DNA of 64,000 nucleotides from Clostridiaceae bacterium (GTDB lineage: Bacteria; Bacillota; Clostridia; Saccharofermentanales; Saccharofermentanaceae). A program made the translations under genes and the position numbers. Under the pieces are notes generated by a model. It was not told the origin of the DNA. It did no database searches and saw only the letters and a list, made by a program, of their open reading frames with translations. The stretch lies in contig DUPM01000003.1 in assembly GCA_012838315.1 (NCBI GenBank), positions 1-64,000 of the forward strand, in the 5' to 3' direction. Shown in pieces: positions 34,861 through 43,802 of the stretch (within the stretch, counting starts at the first letter, position 1; each line of letters starts with the position of its first letter).

Positions 34861-37119
34861 ATGACAATGCTGAGGTTGCCCCATTGGTTGGCGACGGGAA
34901 TGGTGTTTCAACAAGGCGCGCCTCTTAAAATTTCCGGCGAAACCGATCCGTATTCTGTCGTAACCTTGGAGGTCGTCAAAGACCCCACAGACGGACGTCA
35001 CGTATCAAAGTTGGATACGGACTACGGTGTTATTCTCAGTCTTGAGACACGGACCAGGGACAGTGGGAAGTTTACTTTTGAACTACCTTCGTATCGGGCA
35101 TCCAGCGATGCCTATACTCTGATTATTCACGCATCTGTCGTTTCGGTGACCATTAAGGATTTGCGTTGTGGAGATCTCTGGCTGACAATGGGCTCGGAGC
35201 CGCTTTGCGGTCCTATACGTAAGACGGGATCACCCAGAACGCCTCTCAAGGAAGCGCCGATGAAGCTCGTGCGATTTTTTCAGCCGCCCGTTTTTTCGCG
35301 CAATCAGAATTGTCTGTGTGACCATAACCAATTAAGTTCCTGGATATTTGTTCGTGATTCGCAGCGGTTGGCGGGAGTTTCGGCGGCCGCATTTTCGATG
35401 GCATATCACCTTGCAGACCAACTTCACTATCCAATCGGCGTCATAGACTTGACTGCTAAAGATGTACCGACCTATGCGTGGCTGAGTCGAAATAGCGTAG
35501 AGTCTTCGGAAGCTATCGGAGAAGTACTCAAGACAGCGAACCTCTATTACTCCCAAGATGAATATCAAGCTTTTTGCAACCAACGAGATAAATCGGCTGA
35601 TAAGAAGGATGACGATTCGGATACCGCGCATATTGAGAATAAAGATACTGGACATGAATTAGTAATGCACCGTGACGCTGATTGTCCGCTCACTGTATCC
35701 GAGGTGAAAGAAGGACAAACCTACGAGCAAGAATCTTCTGATGAGCCGATAGATTTGCGTTCGATTTCTGAAGAAAAGACGCATGTTGTTTCATCCACAA
35801 ATACTTCTGCAGGTATGATGATCCTGAATGAGCTCGAACATAAAGTGAAGCCGGAAGAAGTGATATTGACTAAATATCCTGAATTCCTTAATGATGTTCC
35901 GGATTCGCAACTGCTATGTGGCAGTTATGAACTATTCATGTGCATGCTTCATGATATGAATATAAGAGGTATCGTTCTGGCGCCCGACGCCAAAGATGTT
36001 GTGTTAAGGGGCAAGTATTCGAAGATTATTTCACTCTTGTTGAGCGATCTTTCGACGGTTTTTGGCCCGAGAAAGATTGTGGACAAACAAATGGTTCCAT
36101 CGATGATTTTGCTTGCGATATCGCCTGACAAAATTGATCCGGAGCAGCCGATGTCATATTTGGAGTTCAATGAAGAATTGTCCGTAATCAGAAGAAAAAC
36201 ACCGATGCCGATTGGCATTCTTAGCAATCACGATATGTTGCTGCCCGAAAAATCAGCGAACTTCAGGGTTGGGAAACGATTGGCAAGCATTGCGCTCGGA
36301 TTGCACTTCACCCCCAAGATGCCGACGTCGTGTCCGGAGTGTATCGGGGTGGAGATTGTTGCAAACAAGATTATGTTGACATTCGATAACACAATGGATG
36401 GCTTGAAGCTTAGTGAAAATGAATCTGTATTACACGGCTTCTCAATTTGTGGTGAAGATCGTGTATATATGCCTGCGAAGGCGAAATTACTTCACGGCAT
36501 ACGCGCAATGGTTTGGAATGAGTCAATCAAGGAGCCGTATGGTGTAATGTACGCTTATATGCCCGTTCCACACCTTGCAAATTTTAAGAATCGAAGCGGT
36601 CTTCCGGTCCTTCCGTTTCGTTTTGACAGAGAACCGTGTACCTATCATCCTGATTTGAGTTTCGCGTCATGCGATCGACTTGAATTTACCGGCAAAAAAT
36701 TCTGGGATACGCCATTTGAAAAGCTCCCTGTCTTCCAGACCGTCAAAGGAAAGTGCTTACTGACCCTAGACACACTTAACAAGACAGAAGGCGCTTCATC
36801 GGTTAAAATCAACTATGAGACAGAAAACAGTCTCGTTGCGTTTGGACCGGTATTGTCTTATGCGAGTTTATTTGCGCCATACGATTTGAAAGCTTACAGT
36901 CGAATTAAAGTGGATGTTTTTAATCCGGACCAGTCCGAGAAGACTTTGCAAATTGAAGGTTTTATCGGAAGTGAATCCATTGAGAAAAGCCTTAAGTGGC
37001 AGACCCTCTCGCTTGAGCGTAAAAGCGAAGATTCGATGGTGTTTGAAGAATTAACGTTTGAATTTTTCGATATGCAAAAATCCGGTGTATTGTTTGTAGA
37101 CAATATCCGATTTGAATAA
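34861..37119 (+). CDS. Sialate O-acetylesterase (SASA) homologue, probably catalytically dead
   Basis: 752 aa after AAGGAGA. The frame follows the sialate O-acetylesterase family: LPHWLATGMVFQQGAPLKISG, then LRCGDLWLTMGSEPL where the family has the SGQSNM block, then SAAAFSMAYHLADQLHYPIGVIDL and AWLSRNSVE. Alignment by eye places Glu113 at the catalytic Ser. The D-x-H-P motif near the end of the domain reads DMLLPEKSANFRVGKRLA (Asp458), so the His is also gone. An acidic insert of about 90 residues (235-330) splits the domain, and the final 110 residues look like a jelly-roll carbohydrate-binding module. No signal peptide is seen, so it would be cytoplasmic. It may bind rather than cleave an acetylated glycan. 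Confidence 0.72.
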   Translation: MTMLRLPHWLATGMVFQQGAPLKISGETDPYSVVTLEVVKDPTDGRHVSKLDTDYGVILSLETRTRDSGKFTFELPSYRASSDAYTLIIHASVVSVTIKDLRCGDLWLTMGSEPLCGPIRKTGSPRTPLKEAPMKLVRFFQPPVFSRNQNCLCDHNQLSSWIFVRDSQRLAGVSAAAFSMAYHLADQLHYPIGVIDLTAKDVPTYAWLSRNSVESSEAIGEVLKTANLYYSQDEYQAFCNQRDKSADKKDDDSDTAHIENKDTGHELVMHRDADCPLTVSEVKEGQTYEQESSDEPIDLRSISEEKTHVVSSTNTSAGMMILNELEHKVKPEEVILTKYPEFLNDVPDSQLLCGSYELFMCMLHDMNIRGIVLAPDAKDVVLRGKYSKIISLLLSDLSTVFGPRKIVDKQMVPSMILLAISPDKIDPEQPMSYLEFNEELSVIRRKTPMPIGILSNHDMLLPEKSANFRVGKRLASIALGLHFTPKMPTSCPECIGVEIVANKIMLTFDNTMDGLKLSENESVLHGFSICGEDRVYMPAKAKLLHGIRAMVWNESIKEPYGVMYAYMPVPHLANFKNRSGLPVLPFRFDREPCTYHPDLSFASCDRLEFTGKKFWDTPFEKLPVFQTVKGKCLLTLDTLNKTEGASSVKINYETENSLVAFGPVLSYASLFAPYDLKAYSRIKVDVFNPDQSEKTLQIEGFIGSESIEKSLKWQTLSLERKSEDSMVFEELTFEFFDMQKSGVLFVDNIRFE

Positions 37120-37163
37120 TGGTCAAGTTGCTTCGGCCATGACTATTTATGGAGGTTACGCCG

Positions 37164-38168
37164 TTGTTTGAAGAGTTGTTGCCCGCAGTTGAAAAAGGTA
37201 TTTTGGAGGCCGTCGGATCAATTCCCGTCGTTTTCGAAGGCATTGAGCATTGTTTTGAGAAGAGCACGCCCGTGCCTTCGTCGAGCATGCATAGTTCTCA
37301 TGAACTTCTCTATTTGAGGAGCGGTAAAGCCAAGCTGACCATCGATGGAAAAGGCGTTGAGCTCGATAAGGGATCCACAATGGTTATTCGACCGAATGTG
37401 AATCATACGATTGACGTTTTGACCAAGCGAGTTGATATGGTGGTTCTCTATTTTGGTTTCCCTCAAGACCTCGGACAGGCTCAAGAGGCTTTAAAATATA
37501 GTTCCGAAAATGCGCGTCTTGAGCCGTCAGCTCGAAAAACGGGACCAACGTCTCATGCTGCAATTCACGGTGTTTCAAGCAAGCCGATTGAGATTTTTTT
37601 GGATTTTGCAAAGGGCCATCGCAGTGACGATCCTTCATATGCCTCCTATTTGATGGTTTCGGGTCGTGGGCGCCAACAAATTGGAGAATTAGTTGAACGC
37701 ATCATGAAAGAGAGCGTTCGCGACGATTTTGCCAAGGCTCTGATGATGCAGTTTATGACGATGGAACTTCTGGTGACTCTTTCAAGAGCATTGCGTGATG
37801 AGTGGGAGGAATCGCTTCGGGTGCGTCACGGAAAAGCAAGAGAACTCGTTGTTATCGCAAGGGATTATCTGGCCCAAAATCATGATCGAGGGGTATCGGT
37901 AGCTGATGCTGCGGCATATGTTTTTTTGAGTCAGGGCTACTTTACTCGCGCATTTCGTGACGAATTTGGTATGAGCCCGATGGCCTTTTTAATGCAGGTA
38001 CGAGTGAATGCTGCTTGCACACTGCTGGCTCAGAGAGAAATCAAGGTCAGTGGGATTGCAACACAAGTCGGCTTTTCGAGTCCGCAAAGGTTCAATGTCG
38101 CTTTTAGAAAACAAATGGGAATGACGCCGATGCAATACCGTAAACAAGTCCTCAAGGATGACAAGTAA
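37164..38168 (+). CDS. AraC-family regulator with cupin sensor domain (second)
   Basis: 334 aa from the TTG at 37164, which has GGAGG at a spacing of 8; the ATG at 37149 overlaps that ribosome site. A cupin (MHSSHELLYLRSGKAKLTIDG, VIRPNVNHTIDV) and a helical middle lead to the double HTH (VSVADAAAYVFLSQGYFTRAFRDEFGMSPMAFL, then ISGIATQVGFSSPQRFNVAFRKQMGMTPMQYRK, the family signature). It follows the SASA-like gene by 44 bases and may be co-transcribed with it, so it could control that gene. Confidence 0.88.
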   Translation: MFEELLPAVEKGILEAVGSIPVVFEGIEHCFEKSTPVPSSSMHSSHELLYLRSGKAKLTIDGKGVELDKGSTMVIRPNVNHTIDVLTKRVDMVVLYFGFPQDLGQAQEALKYSSENARLEPSARKTGPTSHAAIHGVSSKPIEIFLDFAKGHRSDDPSYASYLMVSGRGRQQIGELVERIMKESVRDDFAKALMMQFMTMELLVTLSRALRDEWEESLRVRHGKARELVVIARDYLAQNHDRGVSVADAAAYVFLSQGYFTRAFRDEFGMSPMAFLMQVRVNAACTLLAQREIKVSGIATQVGFSSPQRFNVAFRKQMGMTPMQYRKQVLKDDK

Positions 38169-38213
38169 ACTCTTGCAACTGCTTCATCGTCTCGTATATG
38201 GAGGTAATACTGA

Positions 38214-38813
38214 GTGAGTGAATTACAATCACCCAAGAATGAGAAGGAAATGGACCTTCCGAAAATTGAAAACGCAGTGCGTGACATATTAGTCGCAATC
38301 GGAGAAGACCCGGATAGAGAGGGACTCGTTGAGACGCCGGGACGAGTGGCGCGGATGTATGCTGAGGTTTTTGCCGGGATCAATCGAGATATTTCGAAAG
38401 ATATTAAAGTGTTCCATGAAAGTGATGCCGACGAGATGATTATGATCGGAGATATTCCGTTCTATTCGATGTGCGAACACCACCTTCTTCCGTTTCACGG
38501 TAAGGCGCATGTTGTCTATATTCCGAAAAAAGGAAAGATCCTTGGTCTTTCAAAAGTGGCACGTGTCGTAGATACTCTCTCCAGAAAGCCTCAGTTGCAA
38601 GAGCGGTTAACGACAGAAATCGCGGATACGATTCTTGGTGCGGTGGACGCTAAGGCTGTTTGTGTCGTTATCGAGGCGGAACATCTCTGTATGACAATGC
38701 GCGGTATTCGGAAGCCGGGCTCCATGACGGTCACTTCGGCGATGCGAGGATTATGTCGATCCGACGCACGTACGCGATCAGAGGCGTTGTCTTTGATTAA
38801 TAAGAATCGATGA
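38214..38813 (+). CDS. folE: GTP cyclohydrolase I
   Basis: 199 aa, GTG start after TGGAGG. It opens GTP to dihydroneopterin triphosphate, the first step of folate synthesis. Zinc and active-site residues are in [21 protein letters not shown] and the later Cys in [20 protein letters not shown]; the HEHHLLPF-like block is complete. It is the first of four linked folate genes and its stop overlaps folP as ATGA. Confidence 0.97.
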   Translation: MSELQSPKNEKEMDLPKIENAVRDILVAIGEDPDREGLVETPGRVARMYAEVFAGINRDISKDIKVFHESDADEMIMIGDIPFYSMCEHHLLPFHGKAHVVYIPKKGKILGLSKVARVVDTLSRKPQLQERLTTEIADTILGAVDAKAVCVVIEAEHLCMTMRGIRKPGSMTVTSAMRGLCRSDARTRSEALSLINKNR

Positions 38814-39673
38814 AAAGCGAACGTAATATGATGAAGTCAAATGTCTTTTCTTGCGGATCACATCGCATTTCCATAGGTGCACACACATATGTGATGGGGA
38901 TATTAAATGTGACACCGGACTCTTTTTCGGATGGCGGTCACTTCGAAGGAGAAGATGCCGCAAAGGCTCATGCAGAGCGAATGTGCCTCGAAGGTGCATC
39001 AATTATTGATGTAGGTGGCGAATCCACCAGACCGGGTTTTTCTATAGTTGATGAGGACACCGAAATATCTAGAGTTGTCCCGGTCATCGCATCTTTGAAT
39101 TCGACCCTTCGCGTGCCAATATCGATTGATACCTACAAAGGAAAAGTTGCAGAGGCAGCATTGGCGGCCGGAGCGTCGATAATTAACGACGTCACAGGAT
39201 TACATCACGATGTGGCCGTTGCGAGAGTTGCCGCGATGCATAATGCAGGGTTAGTTCTCATGTTTAACGCCAGAGAAGAGCGACAGCCTGTCGGCGACGG
39301 TGATATTGTGGAGAGGGCAAGAGTGTATTTGTCAGATAGCATAGAATGGGCTCTTAATGCCGGAGTTCATGATCAACAGATCCTACTGGACCCCGGAATT
39401 GGGTTTGGCGTGAGTACAAATCAATCGTTGGCCTTGATTCGCGGTATTTCCGAACTCAAAAAATTGGGATATCCGATACTTGTCGGCCCCTCTCGAAAGA
39501 GGTTCATTGGAGATATTCTAGGGCTTCCTGTAGATAAACGGGATATCGGCACTTTGGCTTCATGTGCTGTCGCATCCATGAATGGTGCGGATTTCGTTCG
39601 CGTACATTCGGTCGGACAGACGGTCGAGGCATTGGCCGTTGTCGATGCGATAATGCGACAGGAAAGAGAGTAG
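38810..39673 (+). CDS. folP: Dihydropteroate synthase
   Basis: 287 aa. It joins p-aminobenzoate to the pterin pyrophosphate and is the sulfonamide target. Motifs [46 protein letters not shown] and the phosphate-binding [10 protein letters not shown] are all present. The ATG overlaps the folE stop. About 16 N-terminal residues precede the conserved core. Confidence 0.97.
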   Translation: MKSERNMMKSNVFSCGSHRISIGAHTYVMGILNVTPDSFSDGGHFEGEDAAKAHAERMCLEGASIIDVGGESTRPGFSIVDEDTEISRVVPVIASLNSTLRVPISIDTYKGKVAEAALAAGASIINDVTGLHHDVAVARVAAMHNAGLVLMFNAREERQPVGDGDIVERARVYLSDSIEWALNAGVHDQQILLDPGIGFGVSTNQSLALIRGISELKKLGYPILVGPSRKRFIGDILGLPVDKRDIGTLASCAVASMNGADFVRVHSVGQTVEALAVVDAIMRQERE

Positions 39674-39677
39674 ATAT

Positions 39678-40076
39678 ATGGATAGAATGATTGATAAATA
39701 TCCAAATCGTATTCTTCTGGAAGGTATGAGATTCTGGGGATACACAGGATGCCTTGATTTTGAGAAAAAAATCGGTCAAGAGTTTGTTGTTGACATTGTT
39801 CTTTTCTTGTCGGATCTTCCTGCGGCACTGACGGATGATTTAACGGATACGGTTCATTACGGAGAAGTATTCAACAAAGTGAAGTACCGCGTTGAGGCTT
39901 GCCCCTTTTCTCTTATAGAAAAACTGGCGCAGATCATTGTCAGTGATATTTTTACGTCATTTCAAGTGGTCCAAGCCGTAGATATTACGATTAGAAAGCC
40001 CGATGCTCCGGTTTCGGGGTCATTCGATGCAATGGGGGTCAGCCTGTTCAGAGAGAGGCGAGAATACGATGTTTGA
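39678..40076 (+). CDS. folB: Dihydroneopterin aldolase
   Basis: 132 aa. It cleaves dihydroneopterin to 6-hydroxymethyl-dihydropterin. NRILLEGMRFWGYTGCLDFEKKIGQEFVVDIVL is the family start, and YGEVFNKVK with IEKLAQIIVSDI carries the substrate-binding Glu and the catalytic Lys region. Usual length. It overlaps folK by 8 bases. Confidence 0.93.
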   Translation: MDRMIDKYPNRILLEGMRFWGYTGCLDFEKKIGQEFVVDIVLFLSDLPAALTDDLTDTVHYGEVFNKVKYRVEACPFSLIEKLAQIIVSDIFTSFQVVQAVDITIRKPDAPVSGSFDAMGVSLFRERREYDV

Positions 40077-40578
40077 ACACGAAGCGTATTTGAGTTTGGG
40101 AAGCAACATCGGCGACCGATTAGCACTATTACAAGCTGCGATTGCGTATATTATGGATGAGCCCAACATTAATTTGGTTGCTGTATCGTCCGTCTATGAA
40201 ACTGAGCCGGTAGACTATCTTCAGCAACCCGAATTTTTGAACATTGTATGTTGTATTCATACTCGCTTGTCACCGGAAGACCTGCTCCGGTTTACTCAAG
40301 GCGTTGAGTCGAATCTTGGCCGGAGGAGGACGATACTTCGAGGGCCCCGGACAATTGATATTGATATTCTTTGCTATGATGATATACAAATGCATACCGA
40401 ATGCTTGACGATTCCGCATCCTCGAATGATGGAAAGGGCATTTGTCATCATACCGCTCCGACAGATTGCACCGCACCTCGACCTTCCTCAAATTCAAGAA
40501 AAAGGCGTGAATTACTTCGGAGAAATTGAACCCATTCGGGATGAAAACGGACTTTCTCTTGAACCGACGCAAAAATAG
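40069..40578 (+). CDS. folK: 6-hydroxymethyl-7,8-dihydropterin pyrophosphokinase
   Basis: 169 aa from the ATG at 40069, inside the end of folB; a longer frame from 40003 is not supported by conservation. HPPK motifs AYLSLGSNIGDRLALLQ, YETEPVDYLQQPEFLNIV, NLGRRRTILRGPRTIDIDILCYDD and IPHPRMMERAFVIIPL are complete. It adds pyrophosphate to the pterin before folP acts, and so completes the set in this operon. Confidence 0.96.
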   Translation: MFEHEAYLSLGSNIGDRLALLQAAIAYIMDEPNINLVAVSSVYETEPVDYLQQPEFLNIVCCIHTRLSPEDLLRFTQGVESNLGRRRTILRGPRTIDIDILCYDDIQMHTECLTIPHPRMMERAFVIIPLRQIAPHLDLPQIQEKGVNYFGEIEPIRDENGLSLEPTQK

Positions 40579-40586
40579 TCTATAAT
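40559..40586 (+). promoter_or_regulatory. Promoter inside the end of folK
   Basis: TTGAAC (40559-40564), 16 bp, TATAAT (40581-40586). It overlaps the folK stop and would start the next transcription unit. Confidence 0.6.
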
Positions 40587-40619
40587 GAGAACGTGTTTTA
40601 GAGCATTAAGGAGGCATGA

Positions 40620-41201
40620 ATGAGTCAAGAAATAAATCAGACCAACAGTAAGCCGAATGCGGGTGAATCGAGCAATCGAGGAAGCCAGAATCGACCGAGC
40701 GGAAGAAATTATTACAAGAACAACCGCAGACGACGCCCGTCAAACAATCAATATCCGAAGTCACAAGGTGCTCCCGAGGATGGTTCGACGGAGAAGGTAT
40801 CGTCGGTGCAGTCTGATGTTCACAACAGCAATCGTAAGGACTTTTCCAAGCCCCAAAATACTAGTGGCAACTCAAATAATCCATCATACGGACAAAACAA
40901 TCGCAATCGACGACCGAATCGATCGAGCCAAGAAGGCAGTGGCAATCGATCAAGCAGAGGACCTCGCGATTCACAAGAGAAGACTTCGGCCTTGGATTCA
41001 AATCGCCGAGACGGATCAAGGCAGAGAGTCAGCCAGGATCATCGTTCCAGGGAACGACGACATGATGATCGCGAGCCCAGGCCGCGAACCAAAGAATTTC
41101 ATCCGATTGAGACATATGAAGATATCAGGAAAGAGAACGAGCGTCTCGAAAAAGAAATCTGGATTGAGATTGCCAGCATTCATATGACCAAATTGGACTG
41201 A
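40620..41201 (+). CDS. Arg/Asn/Ser-rich disordered protein
   Basis: 193 aa after AAGGAGG. Residues 1-150 are almost free of hydrophobics and rich in Arg, Asn, Ser and Gly, with RRRR and several RSSR/NRNRRP clusters, as in RNA-binding tails. The last 35 residues (HPIETYEDIRKENERLEKEIWIEIASIHMTKLD) form an ordered acidic helix. I know no domain name for it. It might bind RNA or nucleic acid through the basic part. It precedes the decarboxylase gene by 3 bases. A 176-aa frame in another phase is a low-complexity shadow. Confidence 0.65.
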   Translation: MSQEINQTNSKPNAGESSNRGSQNRPSGRNYYKNNRRRRPSNNQYPKSQGAPEDGSTEKVSSVQSDVHNSNRKDFSKPQNTSGNSNNPSYGQNNRNRRPNRSSQEGSGNRSSRGPRDSQEKTSALDSNRRDGSRQRVSQDHRSRERRHDDREPRPRTKEFHPIETYEDIRKENERLEKEIWIEIASIHMTKLD

Positions 41202-41204
41202 TTC

Positions 41205-42776
41205 ATGAAGCCCAATCTTGAGACATCACCATTTGCCACAGACGGCGACCGCGCCTTTTCCAAAATGCCATTATGGCATCAGGAGAAGGTCGTTTTGCAC
41301 ATGCCCGGACATATTTCAGGTCATTTTTTCTCCTGTGATGACTGTAATTATCTGATTAGTACAGATACTACCGAATTATCACTCAGTGACAATCTTCATA
41401 ATCCGCAAGGCACGGTTCTGGAAATTCAAAATTGGATGCAAGAATTATACGGGTCCGGGTTTTCTCAAATACTGACGACGGGGTCAACCACGGGTATCCA
41501 AGTCATGCTTTCTTCGTGTCTTCGGCCGGATTCGCATCTTCTGCTTGATCGGAGATGCCATATGTCGGCGGCATACGCCTTGAGCTTGATTGGCTGTCAA
41601 TATAGCTTTATTCAAGATTTTTCGACGGCCATATCTCAAAATATCGCTTCAGATAGACCCGAATCTTCAACCATCAGCCCGCTGTCTTATCTCATGGATG
41701 AAGAGCATGGAGACTTAAGCATGCTTTCAATGATTGAGCATGGTCTTTGTACTCGAAAAGATATTTCAGATGTACTGATTACATCACCGGACTATTTCGG
41801 ACGATGTGAGGATATAACGCGAATCGCTGAAATTGTGCATCAACATGGATGCCGATTACTTGTGGACGAGGCGCATGGGGCACATTTTGTTTTCGGAGAC
41901 GATAATTTTCCTGATACGGCACTTAAGAGCGGTGCGGATATTGTCGTGCAAAGTGTTCACAAAACGCTGCCGGCTTTGACTATGGCTTCGTTATTGCATG
42001 TCTCTTGCGAAGCCATTAAATCGAAGCGCGTCAATCCAAGCCGGATTCTATCAATGCTTCAAATCTTTGAAACATCGAGCCCATCATTTGTCATCGCGGC
42101 TTCTCTTCAGATGGCACTAAGACGAATGGATAAATTCGGAAGAGCGCAATTCTCGATTGCAGCGGAGAGACTCCATGCTCTTCGAGACCGGTTGTCGTCT
42201 GTGCCGGGTATTGATTTGATTTCAGGGGGAGCAGTGAAGAACGGAGATCCGATGCGCATTGGTCTGAGCTTTGCAAGAGTCGGAATCAGTGCCTCTCAAG
42301 TAGCAATCGAACTTGAGCGCAGAGGTTTTATTGTTGAAATGCATAGTCCTTCATATGTGTTGATGCTATTTAATATTTTCAACACTCAGGATGATTTAGA
42401 CGCTCTTTTATCAGCGCTAAAGGACATTGTTGACGGGCTTTCGGATTCCGATCGCGTGGACCCAACGATTTTAGCTCATTCGGAGGCCATCGCCAGAGCG
42501 CTGTACACAAGACCACCTGAACGGGCAATGCACGTTAGACAGGCGATTTTTCAGAGTGAGAATGCACGAACTCATAAATTGAGTGAGTCGGCTGGTATGA
42601 TTTCTTCAGGAATGCTACTCCTTTATCCACCCGGGATCCCGATACTATGGCCGGGAGAAATTCTGTCGGAAGCCATTGTGACTCAGCTGTCGTATTTGAT
42701 TGAACACGGAACGTCTATTGATGGGATTGTTGAGAAGTCTATTTGGGTGCTGGACAATACGAATTCAAATGCTTAA
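41205..42776 (+). CDS. Orn/Lys/Arg decarboxylase family, PLP enzyme
   Basis: 523 aa. HMPGHISGHFF, then a PLP fold with TTGSTTGIQVML, LLVDEAHGAHF (Asp to the ring nitrogen) and Lys253 in QSVHKTLPALTMASLL. The C-terminal domain (GMLLLYPPGIPILWPGE) is typical of the OKR_DC_1 group near YaaO of Bacillus. It likely makes a polyamine precursor such as cadaverine, agmatine or putrescine, but the substrate cannot be chosen. Its position before tmk mirrors other Firmicutes (yaaO-tmk-darA-holB). Confidence 0.9.
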   Translation: MKPNLETSPFATDGDRAFSKMPLWHQEKVVLHMPGHISGHFFSCDDCNYLISTDTTELSLSDNLHNPQGTVLEIQNWMQELYGSGFSQILTTGSTTGIQVMLSSCLRPDSHLLLDRRCHMSAAYALSLIGCQYSFIQDFSTAISQNIASDRPESSTISPLSYLMDEEHGDLSMLSMIEHGLCTRKDISDVLITSPDYFGRCEDITRIAEIVHQHGCRLLVDEAHGAHFVFGDDNFPDTALKSGADIVVQSVHKTLPALTMASLLHVSCEAIKSKRVNPSRILSMLQIFETSSPSFVIAASLQMALRRMDKFGRAQFSIAAERLHALRDRLSSVPGIDLISGGAVKNGDPMRIGLSFARVGISASQVAIELERRGFIVEMHSPSYVLMLFNIFNTQDDLDALLSALKDIVDGLSDSDRVDPTILAHSEAIARALYTRPPERAMHVRQAIFQSENARTHKLSESAGMISSGMLLLYPPGIPILWPGEILSEAIVTQLSYLIEHGTSIDGIVEKSIWVLDNTNSNA

Positions 42777-42794
42777 TATGATCGGGCAGATCTA

Positions 42795-42824
42795 TTAACA
42801 AGTGATGCGTATGTGCGATATAAT
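42795..42824 (+). promoter_or_regulatory. Predicted promoter of the tmk operon
   Basis: TTAACA (42795-42800), 18 bp, TATAAT (42819-42824), 19 bases before the tmk ATG. Confidence 0.55.
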
Positions 42825-42843
42825 CAAACTAGGTAGGTGACTG

Positions 42844-43476
42844 ATGAACAGTAGAAAAGGCACATTTATTTCTTTTGAAGGCATAGACGGTAGTGGTAAG
42901 TCCACTCAAATCAAGCGCCTTTTTGATTCACTCGTGTCGAATAATATTGACGCAATCCTCGTTCGAGAGCCCGGCGGCACACAGATTGGCGAGAAAATTC
43001 GGTCCATTCTGCTCGAAAAGGATTATGTCGGGATGACTCCGGTTACCGAATTGTTACTGTATGAAGCAGCGCGCGCGCAAATTGTCGCTGAAGTCATTAT
43101 TCCTTCTTTATCAGAGGGTAAAACCGTCATTTGTGATCGTTTTTTCGATTCCACATTAGCTTATCAAGGATATGCCCGAGGATTGAGTTTGGAATCAGTT
43201 GATTTTCTGAATCATCTTTCGACTGGAGGCGTCGAGCCGGATGTGACCTTTTTGTTGGATATAGAGCCTGAGAAAGCAGCGCTTCGCATGCGTAATCGGC
43301 AGGCGGGGAATGATCGCCTTGAAGATGAAGGTCTATATTTTATGAAAAAGGTTCGTGACGGGTATATAGATATGACCAAGAAATATGATAGAATCGTCAT
43401 TATAGATGCAAACGCATCTGTGGACAGGGTTTCAGTTCAGATCGAACAAAAGGTTTGGGAGGTATTACGCAAATGA
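42844..43476 (+). CDS. tmk: Thymidylate kinase
   Basis: 210 aa. The P-loop FEGIDGSGKSTQ, DRFFDSTLAYQGYARG and the lid region RNRQAGNDRLEDEGLYF identify it. It converts dTMP to dTDP for DNA synthesis. The stop overlaps darA (ATGA). Start follows GGTAGGTGA. Confidence 0.96.
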   Translation: MNSRKGTFISFEGIDGSGKSTQIKRLFDSLVSNNIDAILVREPGGTQIGEKIRSILLEKDYVGMTPVTELLLYEAARAQIVAEVIIPSLSEGKTVICDRFFDSTLAYQGYARGLSLESVDFLNHLSTGGVEPDVTFLLDIEPEKAALRMRNRQAGNDRLEDEGLYFMKKVRDGYIDMTKKYDRIVIIDANASVDRVSVQIEQKVWEVLRK

Positions 43477-43802
43477 AACTCGTTTTTGCAATTGTACACG
43501 ATGAGGATAGCCCGCGACTTATGGCCGAGCTCAATAAATCCGGTTTTCGTGTGACAAAACTGAATTCTTCCGGTGGTTTTTTGCGCTCGGGGAATACGAC
43601 ACTGATGATTGTTGTAGAAGACGTACAACAAGAAGAAGTGATCGGATTAATCCGGAAGTATTCGTCCAGCAGACAGTCCGCAATAAATACGAATGTTACA
43701 CCATCAGCTATGGGCGGTGCGTACATTCCGTATCCGGTCGAGGTCATGGTCGGCGGTGCGACAGTATTTGTGGTAAACGTCGAGCATTTTGAGAAAATGT
43801 AA
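43473..43802 (+). CDS. darA: Cyclic-di-AMP receptor (DarA/PstA, PII-like)
   Basis: 109 aa from the ATG at 43473; the longer frame from 43455 starts in the tmk end. GGGAGG lies upstream. LVFAIVHDEDSPRLMAELNKSGFRVTKLNSSGGFLRSGNTTLMIVVED is the family core, with the T-loop-like region and GGATVFVVNVEHFEKM at the end. The homologues bind c-di-AMP, a potassium and cell-wall messenger. It is not the phosphate transporter PstA despite the shared name. Confidence 0.94.
   Translation: MKLVFAIVHDEDSPRLMAELNKSGFRVTKLNSSGGFLRSGNTTLMIVVEDVQQEEVIGLIRKYSSSRQSAINTNVTPSAMGGAYIPYPVEVMVGGATVFVVNVEHFEKM

Noticed and set aside
32097-38210. Integrated element at tRNA-Gln
   Set aside because: No integrase, no phage gene and no second copy of the tRNA 3' end was found, so insertion remains only a possibility.
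40657-41187. 176-residue frame overlapping the Arg-rich protein
   Set aside because: The 40620 frame has AAGGAGG and an ordered tail; the other frame is a by-product of repeated low-complexity codons.
43473-43802. Phosphate permease PstA or classic PII protein
   Set aside because: The sequence is of the DUF970 c-di-AMP receptor type, and its neighbours are tmk and holB.
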